Source: an uncultured Bacteroidota bacterium (lineage in GTDB: Bacteria > Bacteroidota > Bacteroidia > Flavobacteriales > Flavobacteriaceae). From it: a stretch of DNA of 64,000 nt. The translations under genes were made by a program, and so were the position numbers. This document shows positions 1-8,515 of this stretch, in pieces (within the stretch, counting starts at the first letter, position 1; every line of letters begins with the position of its first letter). Where the stretch lies: NCBI GenBank assembly GCA_902614065.1, contig CACMJT010000003.1, positions 113,389 to 177,388 on the forward strand, written 5' to 3'. Below the pieces are notes generated by a model. That model was not told the origin of the DNA. It made no database searches and saw only the letters and a program-made list of their open reading frames with translations.

Positions 1-55
1 CTAAGCTTTTAAAATTTATATCCTTCTTTTCATTATTATTAAAATCCTCAATCAT
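1..55 (-). CDS. Start of an unidentified gene running off the left edge (partial)
   Basis: An ATG on the minus strand begins 6 bases after the DUF3108 stop codon and stays open to the window edge. The visible peptide (MIEDFNNNEKK...) is acidic and polar, about 18 residues. Position and spacing fit the next gene of the uvrC-DUF3108 operon. Too little is visible to name a family, and the ORF could be spurious. Confidence 0.4.
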   Translation of the reverse strand, partial: MIEDFNNNEKKDINFKSL

Positions 56-61
56 ATAATT

Positions 62-871
62 TTATTCTACTACAATATTAAAAGGATTTAAGATTCCTCT
101 AAACCTAAAAAGATCTGCAGTAATTGAACCAACCCTGAGATTGGCTTTTACTTTTATTGGAATTCTATTTTCATCATTTGTCACCCATAAAGATATACCC
201 TCATTATCTCTGAATACTCTTCCACTCTCCATAAATGGGATGAACTTCATGCATTCAACCAAACCAAATTTTGTTTTCAAAATTTCTTTTCCCAAATATT
301 TCATTTTAAAAGGATAGTTTTCTGCACTGAAAAATATATTTACAAAAATATAATCATTTGGTTTAAGTTTACTTATATCCAAGTGCTTTCTCAGAAAATA
401 AAATGTGGAGACTAAATCTTGAATATTATCTAATAGTTTTATTTCCTTTTCTTTACCATTTAAAATATTTTTGAAATAACCTATATTATTTGTGTGGTCA
501 AATGTCGTTTCAGAATTTCTAATATATCCTCCCTCATATATGTCTCTAATTGATTTTATTGGCCTAACAAAATCTTTTTCGAAATAGCTTTCATATAAAT
601 CTTCGACTTTGAAAAAAAGCCGAGCCATTCCAGTCGTCCTGCCGATTGCAGATGCTTTGTAAATTTTTTTTCCGTTTTGATTTATTTCATTTAAAGAAAG
701 TGACGCATAACTGGTATTAAAAAATCCGTATTTTAATTTGTATTCAAGCATTTCACCATCTGCAAATGAATTATAATTATTGTTATACAATTCTTCCTCT
801 TGAGAATTTACACTTAAGGAAAAAGTAATTAAGAAAATCGCAATTCTAATTATTAATCTAAATTTTTTCAA
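62..871 (-). CDS. DUF3108 domain secreted protein
   Basis: The protein has 269 residues and an N-terminal signal peptide (hydrophobic stretch at about residues 7-21, followed by SQEEE), so it is exported. The rest matches the DUF3108 pattern: an early GE.L.Y.LKYG motif, the middle stretch VEDLYESYF, and a C-terminal LWVTNDENRIPIKV followed by a beta-rich end. DUF3108 proteins are periplasmic or outer-membrane-associated beta proteins of unknown biochemical role. The start codon overlaps the end of uvrC by 14 bases, so the two are co-transcribed. The family call rests on these motifs; the function is unknown. Confidence 0.82.
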   Translation of the reverse strand: MKKFRLIIRIAIFLITFSLSVNSQEEELYNNNYNSFADGEMLEYKLKYGFFNTSYASLSLNEINQNGKKIYKASAIGRTTGMARLFFKVEDLYESYFEKDFVRPIKSIRDIYEGGYIRNSETTFDHTNNIGYFKNILNGKEKEIKLLDNIQDLVSTFYFLRKHLDISKLKPNDYIFVNIFFSAENYPFKMKYLGKEILKTKFGLVECMKFIPFMESGRVFRDNEGISLWVTNDENRIPIKVKANLRVGSITADLFRFRGILNPFNIVVE

Positions 872-2672
872 AGGCTTCTAAAATTTTTTTTGCTTTGTCA
901 CTCCCAATTTCTCCTTTAATTTCCTCAAATGAAAGTTTTTTTATAATTGCTAGTGACTTATACTTTTTCAGTAATTTATTCTTAGTTTTTTCACCAACTC
1001 CGTCAATATTGTCAAAAATTGAAGTCATAGCATTCTTTACTCTTTTGCTTTTATGAAACTCAATTCCAAACCTATGAGCTTCATTTCTTAAATTTTGAAT
1101 AATTTTTAATGACTCAGATTTTTTATTTAAGTAGAGAGGAATTGAATCACCTGGAAAATAAATTTCTTCAAGCCTTTTTGCAATTCCAATAATTGTTACT
1201 TTGCTTTCAATATTCAATTTTTTTAAACTCTTTACAGCTGAACTTAGTTGACCTTTACCTCCATCAATTACAATCAATTGTGGTAAAGCTTTCTTTTCGT
1301 CAATTAGTCTTCTATATCTTCTAAAAACAACTTCCTCCATAGAGGCAAAATCATTTGGCCCGCTAACTGACTTAATGTTGTATTTCCTATAATTAGATTT
1401 GGATGCTTTTGCGTTCATAAAAACAACACATGCGGCAACGGTATTAGTTCCTTGAATATTCGATATATCAAAGCACTCAATGTGAGAGGGTATATCATCC
1501 ATTTTTAAATCAATTTTTAGTTGATTCAAAATCCTATTTGAATGTTTTTCTGGATCCAATATTTGGATTTGTTTTAGTCTCTCAATTCTAAATGATTTCG
1601 CATTTTTTATTGATAAATCCAATAATTTTTTTTTGTCACCTAGCCTTGGAATTATGAACTTTGTATTTATCTTGTTTGATAAATTATAATTGGATATAAT
1701 GGTGTTAGAATTTGATTCAAATTTTTCTCTTGAATCAATGATTACCAAACTTAAAATATCACTTTCTTCTTCATCTAGTTTTTTCTTTATCTCTTTATTT
1801 TGGAATCTTACTACTCTACCGTGAGCTATTTGAAGATAATTAGTGTACGCATACTCGGAATCTGATATAATACTAAAAACATCAATATTATTTAGTTTGT
1901 TGCTTACAACAGTGGATTTAGATTGATAATTTTCAAGTAAAAGTAAATTTTCTTTAATCTTTTGTGCATCTTCATATTCAAGATTTTTAGAAAATTGTAA
2001 CATACTTTCTTTAAGTAGGCTTTTAACATCTTTTAAGTTGCCTTTTAAAATTTTCTTTACTGATGAAATATTTTCATTGTAAGCTTCTTCTGATAGAGAA
2101 TCTCTCCCTTTTTCATGAGAGAAATTTAGAATTATTGATTGCCCCTTTTTTTTATATATGTTTAGATATAATGGCAAATTAATTTTTTTAAGCTTACTTG
2201 GACTGTAGTTATAATTACTTGATCTAATGGGATATAAATTATTAATCAAGTTTAATAGAATGTATGCATATTTTACGTTTGTATATGGGCCAAAATATTT
2301 AGAGCCGTCCTTAATTATTTTCCTTGTTAAATAGACACGTGGGAACCTTTCGTTTTTAACACAAATCCATGGATAAGTTTTATCATCTCTTAGAAGAATA
2401 TTGTATTTAGGCTGATTTTTTTTAATTAAAGAATTTTCTAGAAGAAGGGCATCTGACTCTGAATAAACCACAGCGTGTTCTATTTTGTAAATATTCTTGA
2501 CAAGGTTCATTGTCTTTCTAGACTTGATGTTTTTTTGAAAATATGAGGCAACTCTTTTCTTTAAATTTTTTGCTTTGCCTACATATATTATTATATTTTC
2601 TTTATTGAAAAATTGGTAGACACCTGGCTCTTCGGGAATGGTTTTATACATTATTTTACCATCAACAGCCAT
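858..2672 (-). CDS. uvrC: Excinuclease ABC subunit C
   Basis: UvrC makes both incisions around bulky DNA lesions in nucleotide excision repair, acting with UvrA and UvrB. The 604-residue length is normal. The N-terminal GIY-YIG nuclease is clear (PEEPGVYQFF, then IIYVGKAKNLKKRV). A UVR motif lies near residues 200-245, the RNase H-like nuclease domain contains ECFDISNIQGT and VIDGGKGQL, and a C-terminal helix-hairpin-helix follows (IDGVGEKTKNKLL). Translation may start at the second Met (MYKTIPEEPG), which aligns better with other UvrC proteins. It is divergent from the 5-FCL gene and overlaps the DUF3108 gene downstream. Confidence 0.97.
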   Translation of the reverse strand: MAVDGKIMYKTIPEEPGVYQFFNKENIIIYVGKAKNLKKRVASYFQKNIKSRKTMNLVKNIYKIEHAVVYSESDALLLENSLIKKNQPKYNILLRDDKTYPWICVKNERFPRVYLTRKIIKDGSKYFGPYTNVKYAYILLNLINNLYPIRSSNYNYSPSKLKKINLPLYLNIYKKKGQSIILNFSHEKGRDSLSEEAYNENISSVKKILKGNLKDVKSLLKESMLQFSKNLEYEDAQKIKENLLLLENYQSKSTVVSNKLNNIDVFSIISDSEYAYTNYLQIAHGRVVRFQNKEIKKKLDEEESDILSLVIIDSREKFESNSNTIISNYNLSNKINTKFIIPRLGDKKKLLDLSIKNAKSFRIERLKQIQILDPEKHSNRILNQLKIDLKMDDIPSHIECFDISNIQGTNTVAACVVFMNAKASKSNYRKYNIKSVSGPNDFASMEEVVFRRYRRLIDEKKALPQLIVIDGGKGQLSSAVKSLKKLNIESKVTIIGIAKRLEEIYFPGDSIPLYLNKKSESLKIIQNLRNEAHRFGIEFHKSKRVKNAMTSIFDNIDGVGEKTKNKLLKKYKSLAIIKKLSFEEIKGEIGSDKAKKILEAFEKI

Positions 2673-2712
2673 TGGACTAAAATAATTATTTTATTTGTTA
2701 CATATTTTGAAA

Positions 2713-3276
2713 ATGAAAAAAAATCAGGCAAGAAAAAAATATAAAGCTTTTAGAAATAAATTGAGTAATCTGAAGATAAAAAAATTAAGTAATCAAATCT
2801 TTCAACAAAGCTTAAAATTAAAAATTTGGAACAAAGATACATACATGCTGTATAGACCAATAAAAGCAAAAAAAGAAGTTGATCTTTCTGGTTTTTTTGA
2901 AATTTTAAATTCAGATTCAAAAAATATTTTGTACCCTAAAATCAATTTTAAAAAAAATATCATAAATGCCTTTTTGTTCACAAACAAAACAAAATTTGAA
3001 ATAAATAAATTTGGCATTGAGGAACCATGTGGTAATATAATTTTTGAACCAAAAATGATTGAGGTGGTTTTTGTACCGCTACTTTCATTTGACATTGAAG
3101 GTAATAGGGTTGGTTATGGAGCAGGATTTTACGACAAGTTTTTAAAAGAATGTGATGACAACATATTGAAGATAGGCTTGTCTTTTTTTGAACCAGAGAC
3201 TAGGGTTGAAGATACAAACGCGAGTGATATCAAGTTAGACTATTGTATCACACCGCAAAAAGTTTTTAGTTTTTAG
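2713..3276 (+). CDS. 5-formyltetrahydrofolate cyclo-ligase
   Basis: This enzyme converts 5-formyl-THF to 5,10-methenyl-THF with ATP and so rescues folate trapped in the 5-formyl form. The diagnostic C-terminal motif VGYGAGFYDKFL (usual form GxGxGxYDR) is present, and the N-terminus is basic (MKKNQARKKYKAFR) as is usual. The ORF track begins at a TTG at 2695; the ATG at 2713 gives the standard family start and about 187 residues, so I use it. The gene is divergent from uvrC with a short shared promoter region. Its 3' end overlaps the convergent lspA by 11 bases. Confidence 0.93.
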   Translation: MKKNQARKKYKAFRNKLSNLKIKKLSNQIFQQSLKLKIWNKDTYMLYRPIKAKKEVDLSGFFEILNSDSKNILYPKINFKKNIINAFLFTNKTKFEINKFGIEEPCGNIIFEPKMIEVVFVPLLSFDIEGNRVGYGAGFYDKFLKECDDNILKIGLSFFEPETRVEDTNASDIKLDYCITPQKVFSF

Positions 3277-3907
3277 AAAAAAAGGTTTTATAATTTATAA
3301 TTATTAAGAATATTGCAATTGAAATTGATGCATCTGCAATATTAAATACTGGTTCAAAAAATACAAAATCCTCACCACCAACAAAAGGCAACCAACTAGG
3401 CCAAGTCCAATTAAACATTGGGAATTGAAACATATCAACAACGCTCCCATGAAATAAACTTTCATACCCATCCCCAATAGAAAATGTAGCTACTTTAAAA
3501 TAACTATCTGTGAAGAAATATCCGTAAAAAACAGAATCAATTGCATTACCAATTGCTCCAGCTAGGATCAGGGATAATACAATTGAATTAATATTTTTTA
3601 AACCACTTTTTATAGACTCCTTAAGCCAAAAGAAAATAAAACCTATTGCAACAATTCTAAACAATGTCAAAATTAGTTTTGCTGATCTTTCATCAATAAA
3701 GGGCAAGAAATCATTAATAGATGCCCCCCATGCCATACCTTTATTTTCAACAAATAATAATTTAAACCAGTTGTAATCAAATATAATTTGATCACTGTAA
3801 ATGGTCAGAGGAAAGTTCAGTTTTATATAGACTTTCAAAAACTGATCAAGAACTAAAATCGCAATAATTATAAATATGCAGTGATGAAACTCAAGCTTTT
3901 TTTTCAT
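3266..3907 (-). CDS. lspA: Lipoprotein signal peptidase (signal peptidase II)
   Basis: LspA is the inner-membrane aspartyl protease that cleaves prolipoproteins before the lipidated Cys. The two catalytic Asp motifs are visible: GAIGNAIDSVFYG and FNIADASISI, together with the early VLDQFLKVY helix and the ENKGMAWG loop. Four hydrophobic segments are present. At about 213 residues it is longer than proteobacterial LspA, as is common in Bacteroidota because of an insertion before the last helix. I moved the start to the internal ATG (MKKKLEFHH), which still overlaps the upstream DUF1338 gene by 17 bases. It is the last gene of the ileS operon. Confidence 0.95.
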   Translation of the reverse strand: MKKKLEFHHCIFIIIAILVLDQFLKVYIKLNFPLTIYSDQIIFDYNWFKLLFVENKGMAWGASINDFLPFIDERSAKLILTLFRIVAIGFIFFWLKESIKSGLKNINSIVLSLILAGAIGNAIDSVFYGYFFTDSYFKVATFSIGDGYESLFHGSVVDMFQFPMFNWTWPSWLPFVGGEDFVFFEPVFNIADASISIAIFLIIINYKTFFSKN

Positions 3908-4682
3908 TAGTACTCTCAAAAATATGATTTGCGGAATTTGTTATAAATCCATTAAAACCATTGTATCTATATGCAAATTCATAATAACATCCCGGTATTT
4001 CAAAATCACCATCTGAAAACCTAACAAGAATATTTTTTGCCATTATTGAAGATTGTTCCAAACCAACTTTTGATGAGCCTTTTATTTCACCACCAGAGGA
4101 ATTTATTTCAAAACCATTTTGTTTTAAAAAAAGATTTATCTGCTCAAGATTTTTGAAAAAAGTACAATCAGTTACGCTGACAGTAAAATGGTTTGTAACA
4201 TAACCATGTGATAGTACCCAAGCAGCATAATCAGATTCTTCTTGAACTTTTTTATAATCTAAGTATGATATTTTTTCCCAAGGAGTGCCATTTGTTAAGA
4301 ACAAAGGATTATTAAATTTTGTTTCATCAATACCATCTAGAATTCCATTAATTTCATTTTGAAATTCAGTTGAGAAGTCTTGAATTCTCAATTCACTGAT
4401 GAATATTCTTGGAAGTTTATTATTAGGATGAACATAGTATGAAGCATCAAGTTTTTTTTGCTCAAAATGCAAGTCCTCAACAAAATTATATCCTGAATTG
4501 ATAAAAAATTCAGCCAGCTTATTTTTGTTTACTTTTTTGTGGTTGAAGGTTCTAAGAGCAATGTGGTCATTAATGATTTTGGAACTTTCTTTTGATTCTA
4601 TTAAATCAAGGACTTCCTTGATATGTGGATTTAAACTTGTATATGTTTCCCACATATGATTTAGAAGTACTTCAATTTTCAT
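3891..4682 (-). CDS. DUF1338 family protein (2-oxoadipate dioxygenase/decarboxylase-like)
   Basis: The protein has 263 residues. NDHIALRTF near the N-terminus is the His..Arg motif of the DUF1338/HglS family, GYVTNHFTVSV carries the second candidate metal His, and GCYYEFAYR the acidic ligand near the C-terminus. Characterised HglS enzymes are Fe(II) dioxygenases that turn 2-oxoadipate into 2-hydroxyglutarate in lysine catabolism. The family is broad and the substrate here is not proven. It sits between the dksA-like gene and lspA in the ileS operon, an unrelated metabolic insertion into a common gene order. It starts 5 bases after the dksA-like stop. Confidence 0.85.
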   Translation of the reverse strand: MKIEVLLNHMWETYTSLNPHIKEVLDLIESKESSKIINDHIALRTFNHKKVNKNKLAEFFINSGYNFVEDLHFEQKKLDASYYVHPNNKLPRIFISELRIQDFSTEFQNEINGILDGIDETKFNNPLFLTNGTPWEKISYLDYKKVQEESDYAAWVLSHGYVTNHFTVSVTDCTFFKNLEQINLFLKQNGFEINSSGGEIKGSSKVGLEQSSIMAKNILVRFSDGDFEIPGCYYEFAYRYNGFNGFITNSANHIFESTNEKKA

Positions 4683-4687
4683 AAAAA

Positions 4688-5074
4688 TTAGGACATTTTA
4701 TTTTTTGCCTCGATACTTAATGTTGCATGTGGAACAAGTTCGAGCCTTTTTTTCGTAATCAATTTTCCGGTAACTCTACATATTCCATATGTTTTATTTT
4801 CAATTCTAATTAAGGCATTTTTGAGATCTCTTATAAACTTTTCTTGCCTAATTGCTAGTTGTGTATTTGCTTCTTTTGACATAGTTTGTGAGCCTTCTTC
4901 AAATGCTTTAAAGGTAGGAGAAGTGTCCTCAGTTCCATTGTTACCATCGTTCATGTAAGCACTTTTAATGAGCTCAAGATCATGTTGAGCTTTACTAATT
5001 TTTTCTTCAATAATTTTTTTGAATTTTGCAAGATCTTTATCAGAATATCTTACAACAATATTATCCTTATCCAT
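4688..5074 (-). CDS. TraR/DksA family regulator with degenerate zinc site
   Basis: This 128-residue protein has a long N-terminal coiled-coil helix pair (about residues 8-90) and ends in the DksA-type segment NKTYGICRVTGKLITKKRLE. DksA-family proteins enter the RNA polymerase secondary channel and modulate initiation, often with (p)ppGpp. Only one Cys of the usual four-Cys zinc finger remains: CxxC has become CRVTG, and the second pair is replaced by VPHATLSIEAKNK. This looks typical of Bacteroidota homologues. It sits between ileS and DUF1338, 2 bases after ileS. Confidence 0.9.
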   Translation of the reverse strand: MDKDNIVVRYSDKDLAKFKKIIEEKISKAQHDLELIKSAYMNDGNNGTEDTSPTFKAFEEGSQTMSKEANTQLAIRQEKFIRDLKNALIRIENKTYGICRVTGKLITKKRLELVPHATLSIEAKNKMS

Positions 5075-5076
5075 AA

Positions 5077-8000
5077 TTAACTTATTTTCTTTATTTCTAA
5101 TTCTAATTTTATATTATCAAACTCAAACTCTTTTGGTAAATCCAATTTATTTACAAAATTTACTTCAGCAGCTAGAGTCTCATTTTTGACATAGTCTAAA
5201 TTATCCTCTAGAGCTTTTTCAATCAAATTATTATTGACAATATTAATAATAATTTTATCACTAACATTAAAGTTTGAATCTTTTCTTAAGTTCTGAATTT
5301 TATTAACAATTTCTCTACTAATACCTTCATTTTTAAGCTTGTCGTTAATGTTGACATCCAGCGCAATCGTGTAGCCATTTTCAGACCCAACTTGCCATCC
5401 TTCAATATCTTCATAGAACACTTCGATGTCTACCAATGATAGATCAAATGAAAAATTGTCTAATTTAAATTGGAGGGTCTCACCAATTTCTAATAAATGA
5501 ATTTGTTCACCACTCAAATGAAAAATTGTCTTTGAAACAGTTTGTATATTTTTTCCAAATTTTGGACCCAAAGATTTAAAATTAGGTTTTGCTTTCTTGA
5601 CTAGAATTTCAGATGAGTCGCTAATTAATTCAACCTTTTTTACATTAATTTCGGATTTAATAAAGTCCTCAATTTCTAAAATTTCGCTCTTTTCACCTGA
5701 GTTTCTAAATGGAATTAAAACTTTATTTAGAGGCTGTCTAACCTTAATTTTCTCTCTTTTTCTAATTGAGAGAGCAATTGAACAAATAATCTGAGATTTT
5801 TTTATTTTCTTTTCAAGCTCAGAGTCAATATTGTGAATATCAACTTTTGGAAAGTTCGCCAAATGAACAGAGTTGTCATCATTAGTTAAATCTTGAAAAA
5901 GTTGGTCCATGTAAAAAGGACTTATTGGTGACGAAATAATAGCAATCTTTGTTAAACACTCATGTAGTGTTTGGAAGGCAGATATTTTTTCATCGTTATA
6001 TTCACCTTTCCAAAAAACTCTTCTTGATAATCTTACATACCAATTACTTAGGTCGTCTTGGACAAATTGAGAAATCAATCTTGACGATTTTGTTGGATCA
6101 TAGTCTGCATATGCAGATTCAACTTTTTGAATTAATGAGTTTAAACCTGAAATGATCCAGCGGTCCAGTTCTCTTCTTGACTCATAAGGAATCATAACTT
6201 CATTTTTGTCGTATCCATCAATGTTTGAGTACAAACTAAAAAAAGCGTAGATATTGTAAAGTGTACCAAAGAATTTTCTTCTAACTTCATCAATGCCATT
6301 CAAATCGAACTTTAAATTTTCCCACGGGTTTGAATTTGAAATCATGTACCATCTTGTTGCATCAGGTCCAAATTTTTCCAAGGTTTCAAAAGGATCCACT
6401 GCGTTACCAAGTCTCTTAGACATTTTTTGCCCGTTCTTGTCCAAAACCAATCCATTTGATATAACATTTTTGTATGAAATTGAATTAAATATCATTGTGC
6501 TAATTACATGCAAAGTGTAAAACCACCCTCTCGTTTGATCTACACCCTCTGCAATATAATCAGCTGGAAAATGTGATTTTGAGTCAATCATTTCTTTATT
6601 TTCAAATGGATAATGCCATTGGGCATATGGCATTGATCCAGAGTCAAACCATACATCAATTAGGTCTGCTTCTCTATACAGGGGGTTACCACTTTTTGAA
6701 ACCAAAATAATTTCATCTACAATATGCTTGTGAAGATCAATTTTTTCATAGTTGGATTCGGAGAAATCATCCACAACAAACTTAGAAAAAGGGTTTTTCT
6801 TCATAAACCCCGATTGTATTGATTTTTCAATTTCAGTATAAAGTTCTTTAACAGAACCGATAACTAATATTTCTTTACCATCCTCTGAGCACCAAATTGG
6901 TAGAGGAATTCCCCAATATCTAGATCTTGATAAATTCCAATCATTTGCATTTTCAAGCCAATTTCCAAATCTTCCAGTTCCAGTGGACTTTGGTTTCCAA
7001 TTGATTTTTTTATTATACTGAATTAAATCACTTTTTCTTTTTGTTACTGCAACAAACCAAGAATTTAGTGGATAGTAAAGAATTGGCTTGTCAGTTCTCC
7101 AACAATTTGGATAACTGTGTGTATATTTTTCAACTCTGAACGCTTTATTCTCTTCTTTTAATTTTATTGCAATTTCAACATCAACTGATTTTTCTGGTAC
7201 ATCTTTTCCATTGTAATATTGATTCTTGACATATTTTCCAGAAATTGACCCCAAACCATCTATAAATTTTCCTTGTAAGTCAACAAGCGGGGACAAATCA
7301 CCATCTTTATTTAATATAAGCATTGGTGGGACCTCAGGTTTTGCATTTTGTGCAGCTATCATATCATCTGCACCAAATGTTGGTGCTGTATGCACAATTC
7401 CAGTTCCATCATCAGTTGTTACAAAATCTCCAGATATTACGCGAAACGCATTCTCAGGATTTTGACTGGGTAAGGGTGAGTCTGTCCATAGTTTCTCATA
7501 TTTGATATTTATCAAATCACGTCCTTTAAAATGTTCACAAATTAAAAATGGAATATCATTGTTTTTTGAAAAAATCAGTTCCTTAGTTTGCTTAACTTCT
7601 CTATAATTATTCTTTAAAACTTTTTCAATCAAATTTTTTGCTAAAACGACATTTATTGCCATTTCTGTATACTGATTAAAGGTTTTGATAATTACATAAT
7701 CAATATTAGCTCCAACCGTTAGAGCTGTATTCGACGGAAGGGTCCATGGCGTAGTTGTCCACGCTAGAATATGTACAGAACCGTATTTTTTTAAAAATTC
7801 TGGCAATGATTTTTCTAAGCATTTAAACTGAGCAGTTACAGTAGTATCAGTTATGTCCTGATAAGTTCCGGGTTGATTAAGTTCATGAGAGCTTAATCCT
7901 GTTCCAGCTTTTGGTGAGTATGGTTGTATGCTATAACCTTTGTATATCAGTCCCTTTTCATGAAGCTCTTTTAAAAGCCACCAAACAGACTCAATATATT

Positions 8001-8460
8001 TTGATTTGTACGTAACATATGGGTTTTCCATATCAACCCAGTAACCGATTTTTCTTGTCAAATCATTCCATATGTTGGTATATTTCATCACAGCATCTTT
8101 ACAACTTTTATTGTAGTCTTCGATACTAATTTTAGTACCAATATCTTCTTTGCTTATACCCAGCTGTTTCTCAACACCCAGTTCAATAGGAAGCCCATGG
8201 GTATCCCAACCTGCTTTTCTTTCAACTTTGAACCCTTTTAAAGTCTTATATCGACAAAAAATATCTTTTAAAGCACGGGCCATGACATGATGAATTCCAG
8301 GCTTACCGTTTGCGGATGGAGGGCCCTCGAAGAATACAAAACGCTTTGAATCATTTCTTGATGATATACTTTTTTCGAAGGTTTTATCTTTATCCCAAAA
8401 TCTTAAAACATCATCTGAGATTTGAATTAAATCTAAACTTTTATATTCTTTAAATGACAT
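5077..8460 (-). CDS. ileS: Isoleucyl-tRNA synthetase
   Basis: IleRS charges tRNA-Ile and edits mischarged Val. The 1127-residue length fits the long IleRS type. The class I signatures are present: PSANGKPGIHHVMAR (HIGH-like) near residue 50 and KMSKRLGN near residue 690. Editing-domain motifs HILAWTTTPWTLPSN and DGTGIVHTAP are also visible. A C-terminal anticodon-binding and DUF5915-like region follows. It is the first gene of the operon ileS-dksA-like-DUF1338-lspA. The 55-bp leader shows no T-box structure. Confidence 0.98.
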   Translation of the reverse strand: MSFKEYKSLDLIQISDDVLRFWDKDKTFEKSISSRNDSKRFVFFEGPPSANGKPGIHHVMARALKDIFCRYKTLKGFKVERKAGWDTHGLPIELGVEKQLGISKEDIGTKISIEDYNKSCKDAVMKYTNIWNDLTRKIGYWVDMENPYVTYKSKYIESVWWLLKELHEKGLIYKGYSIQPYSPKAGTGLSSHELNQPGTYQDITDTTVTAQFKCLEKSLPEFLKKYGSVHILAWTTTPWTLPSNTALTVGANIDYVIIKTFNQYTEMAINVVLAKNLIEKVLKNNYREVKQTKELIFSKNNDIPFLICEHFKGRDLINIKYEKLWTDSPLPSQNPENAFRVISGDFVTTDDGTGIVHTAPTFGADDMIAAQNAKPEVPPMLILNKDGDLSPLVDLQGKFIDGLGSISGKYVKNQYYNGKDVPEKSVDVEIAIKLKEENKAFRVEKYTHSYPNCWRTDKPILYYPLNSWFVAVTKRKSDLIQYNKKINWKPKSTGTGRFGNWLENANDWNLSRSRYWGIPLPIWCSEDGKEILVIGSVKELYTEIEKSIQSGFMKKNPFSKFVVDDFSESNYEKIDLHKHIVDEIILVSKSGNPLYREADLIDVWFDSGSMPYAQWHYPFENKEMIDSKSHFPADYIAEGVDQTRGWFYTLHVISTMIFNSISYKNVISNGLVLDKNGQKMSKRLGNAVDPFETLEKFGPDATRWYMISNSNPWENLKFDLNGIDEVRRKFFGTLYNIYAFFSLYSNIDGYDKNEVMIPYESRRELDRWIISGLNSLIQKVESAYADYDPTKSSRLISQFVQDDLSNWYVRLSRRVFWKGEYNDEKISAFQTLHECLTKIAIISSPISPFYMDQLFQDLTNDDNSVHLANFPKVDIHNIDSELEKKIKKSQIICSIALSIRKREKIKVRQPLNKVLIPFRNSGEKSEILEIEDFIKSEINVKKVELISDSSEILVKKAKPNFKSLGPKFGKNIQTVSKTIFHLSGEQIHLLEIGETLQFKLDNFSFDLSLVDIEVFYEDIEGWQVGSENGYTIALDVNINDKLKNEGISREIVNKIQNLRKDSNFNVSDKIIINIVNNNLIEKALEDNLDYVKNETLAAEVNFVNKLDLPKEFEFDNIKLELEIKKIS

Positions 8461-8515
8461 TTTCTAAAAAAAGCGAATGTAATTAATTTAGCTTAAAGTT
8501 AAGATTAATTAGTGC

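Noticed and set aside
8461-8515. TTAAGC/TTAATC pair 11 bp apart upstream of ileS
   Set aside because: The hexamers lack the C of TTAAC, the -7 box is weak, and the gene is housekeeping. I use it as an example of chance matches to the proposed operator pattern.
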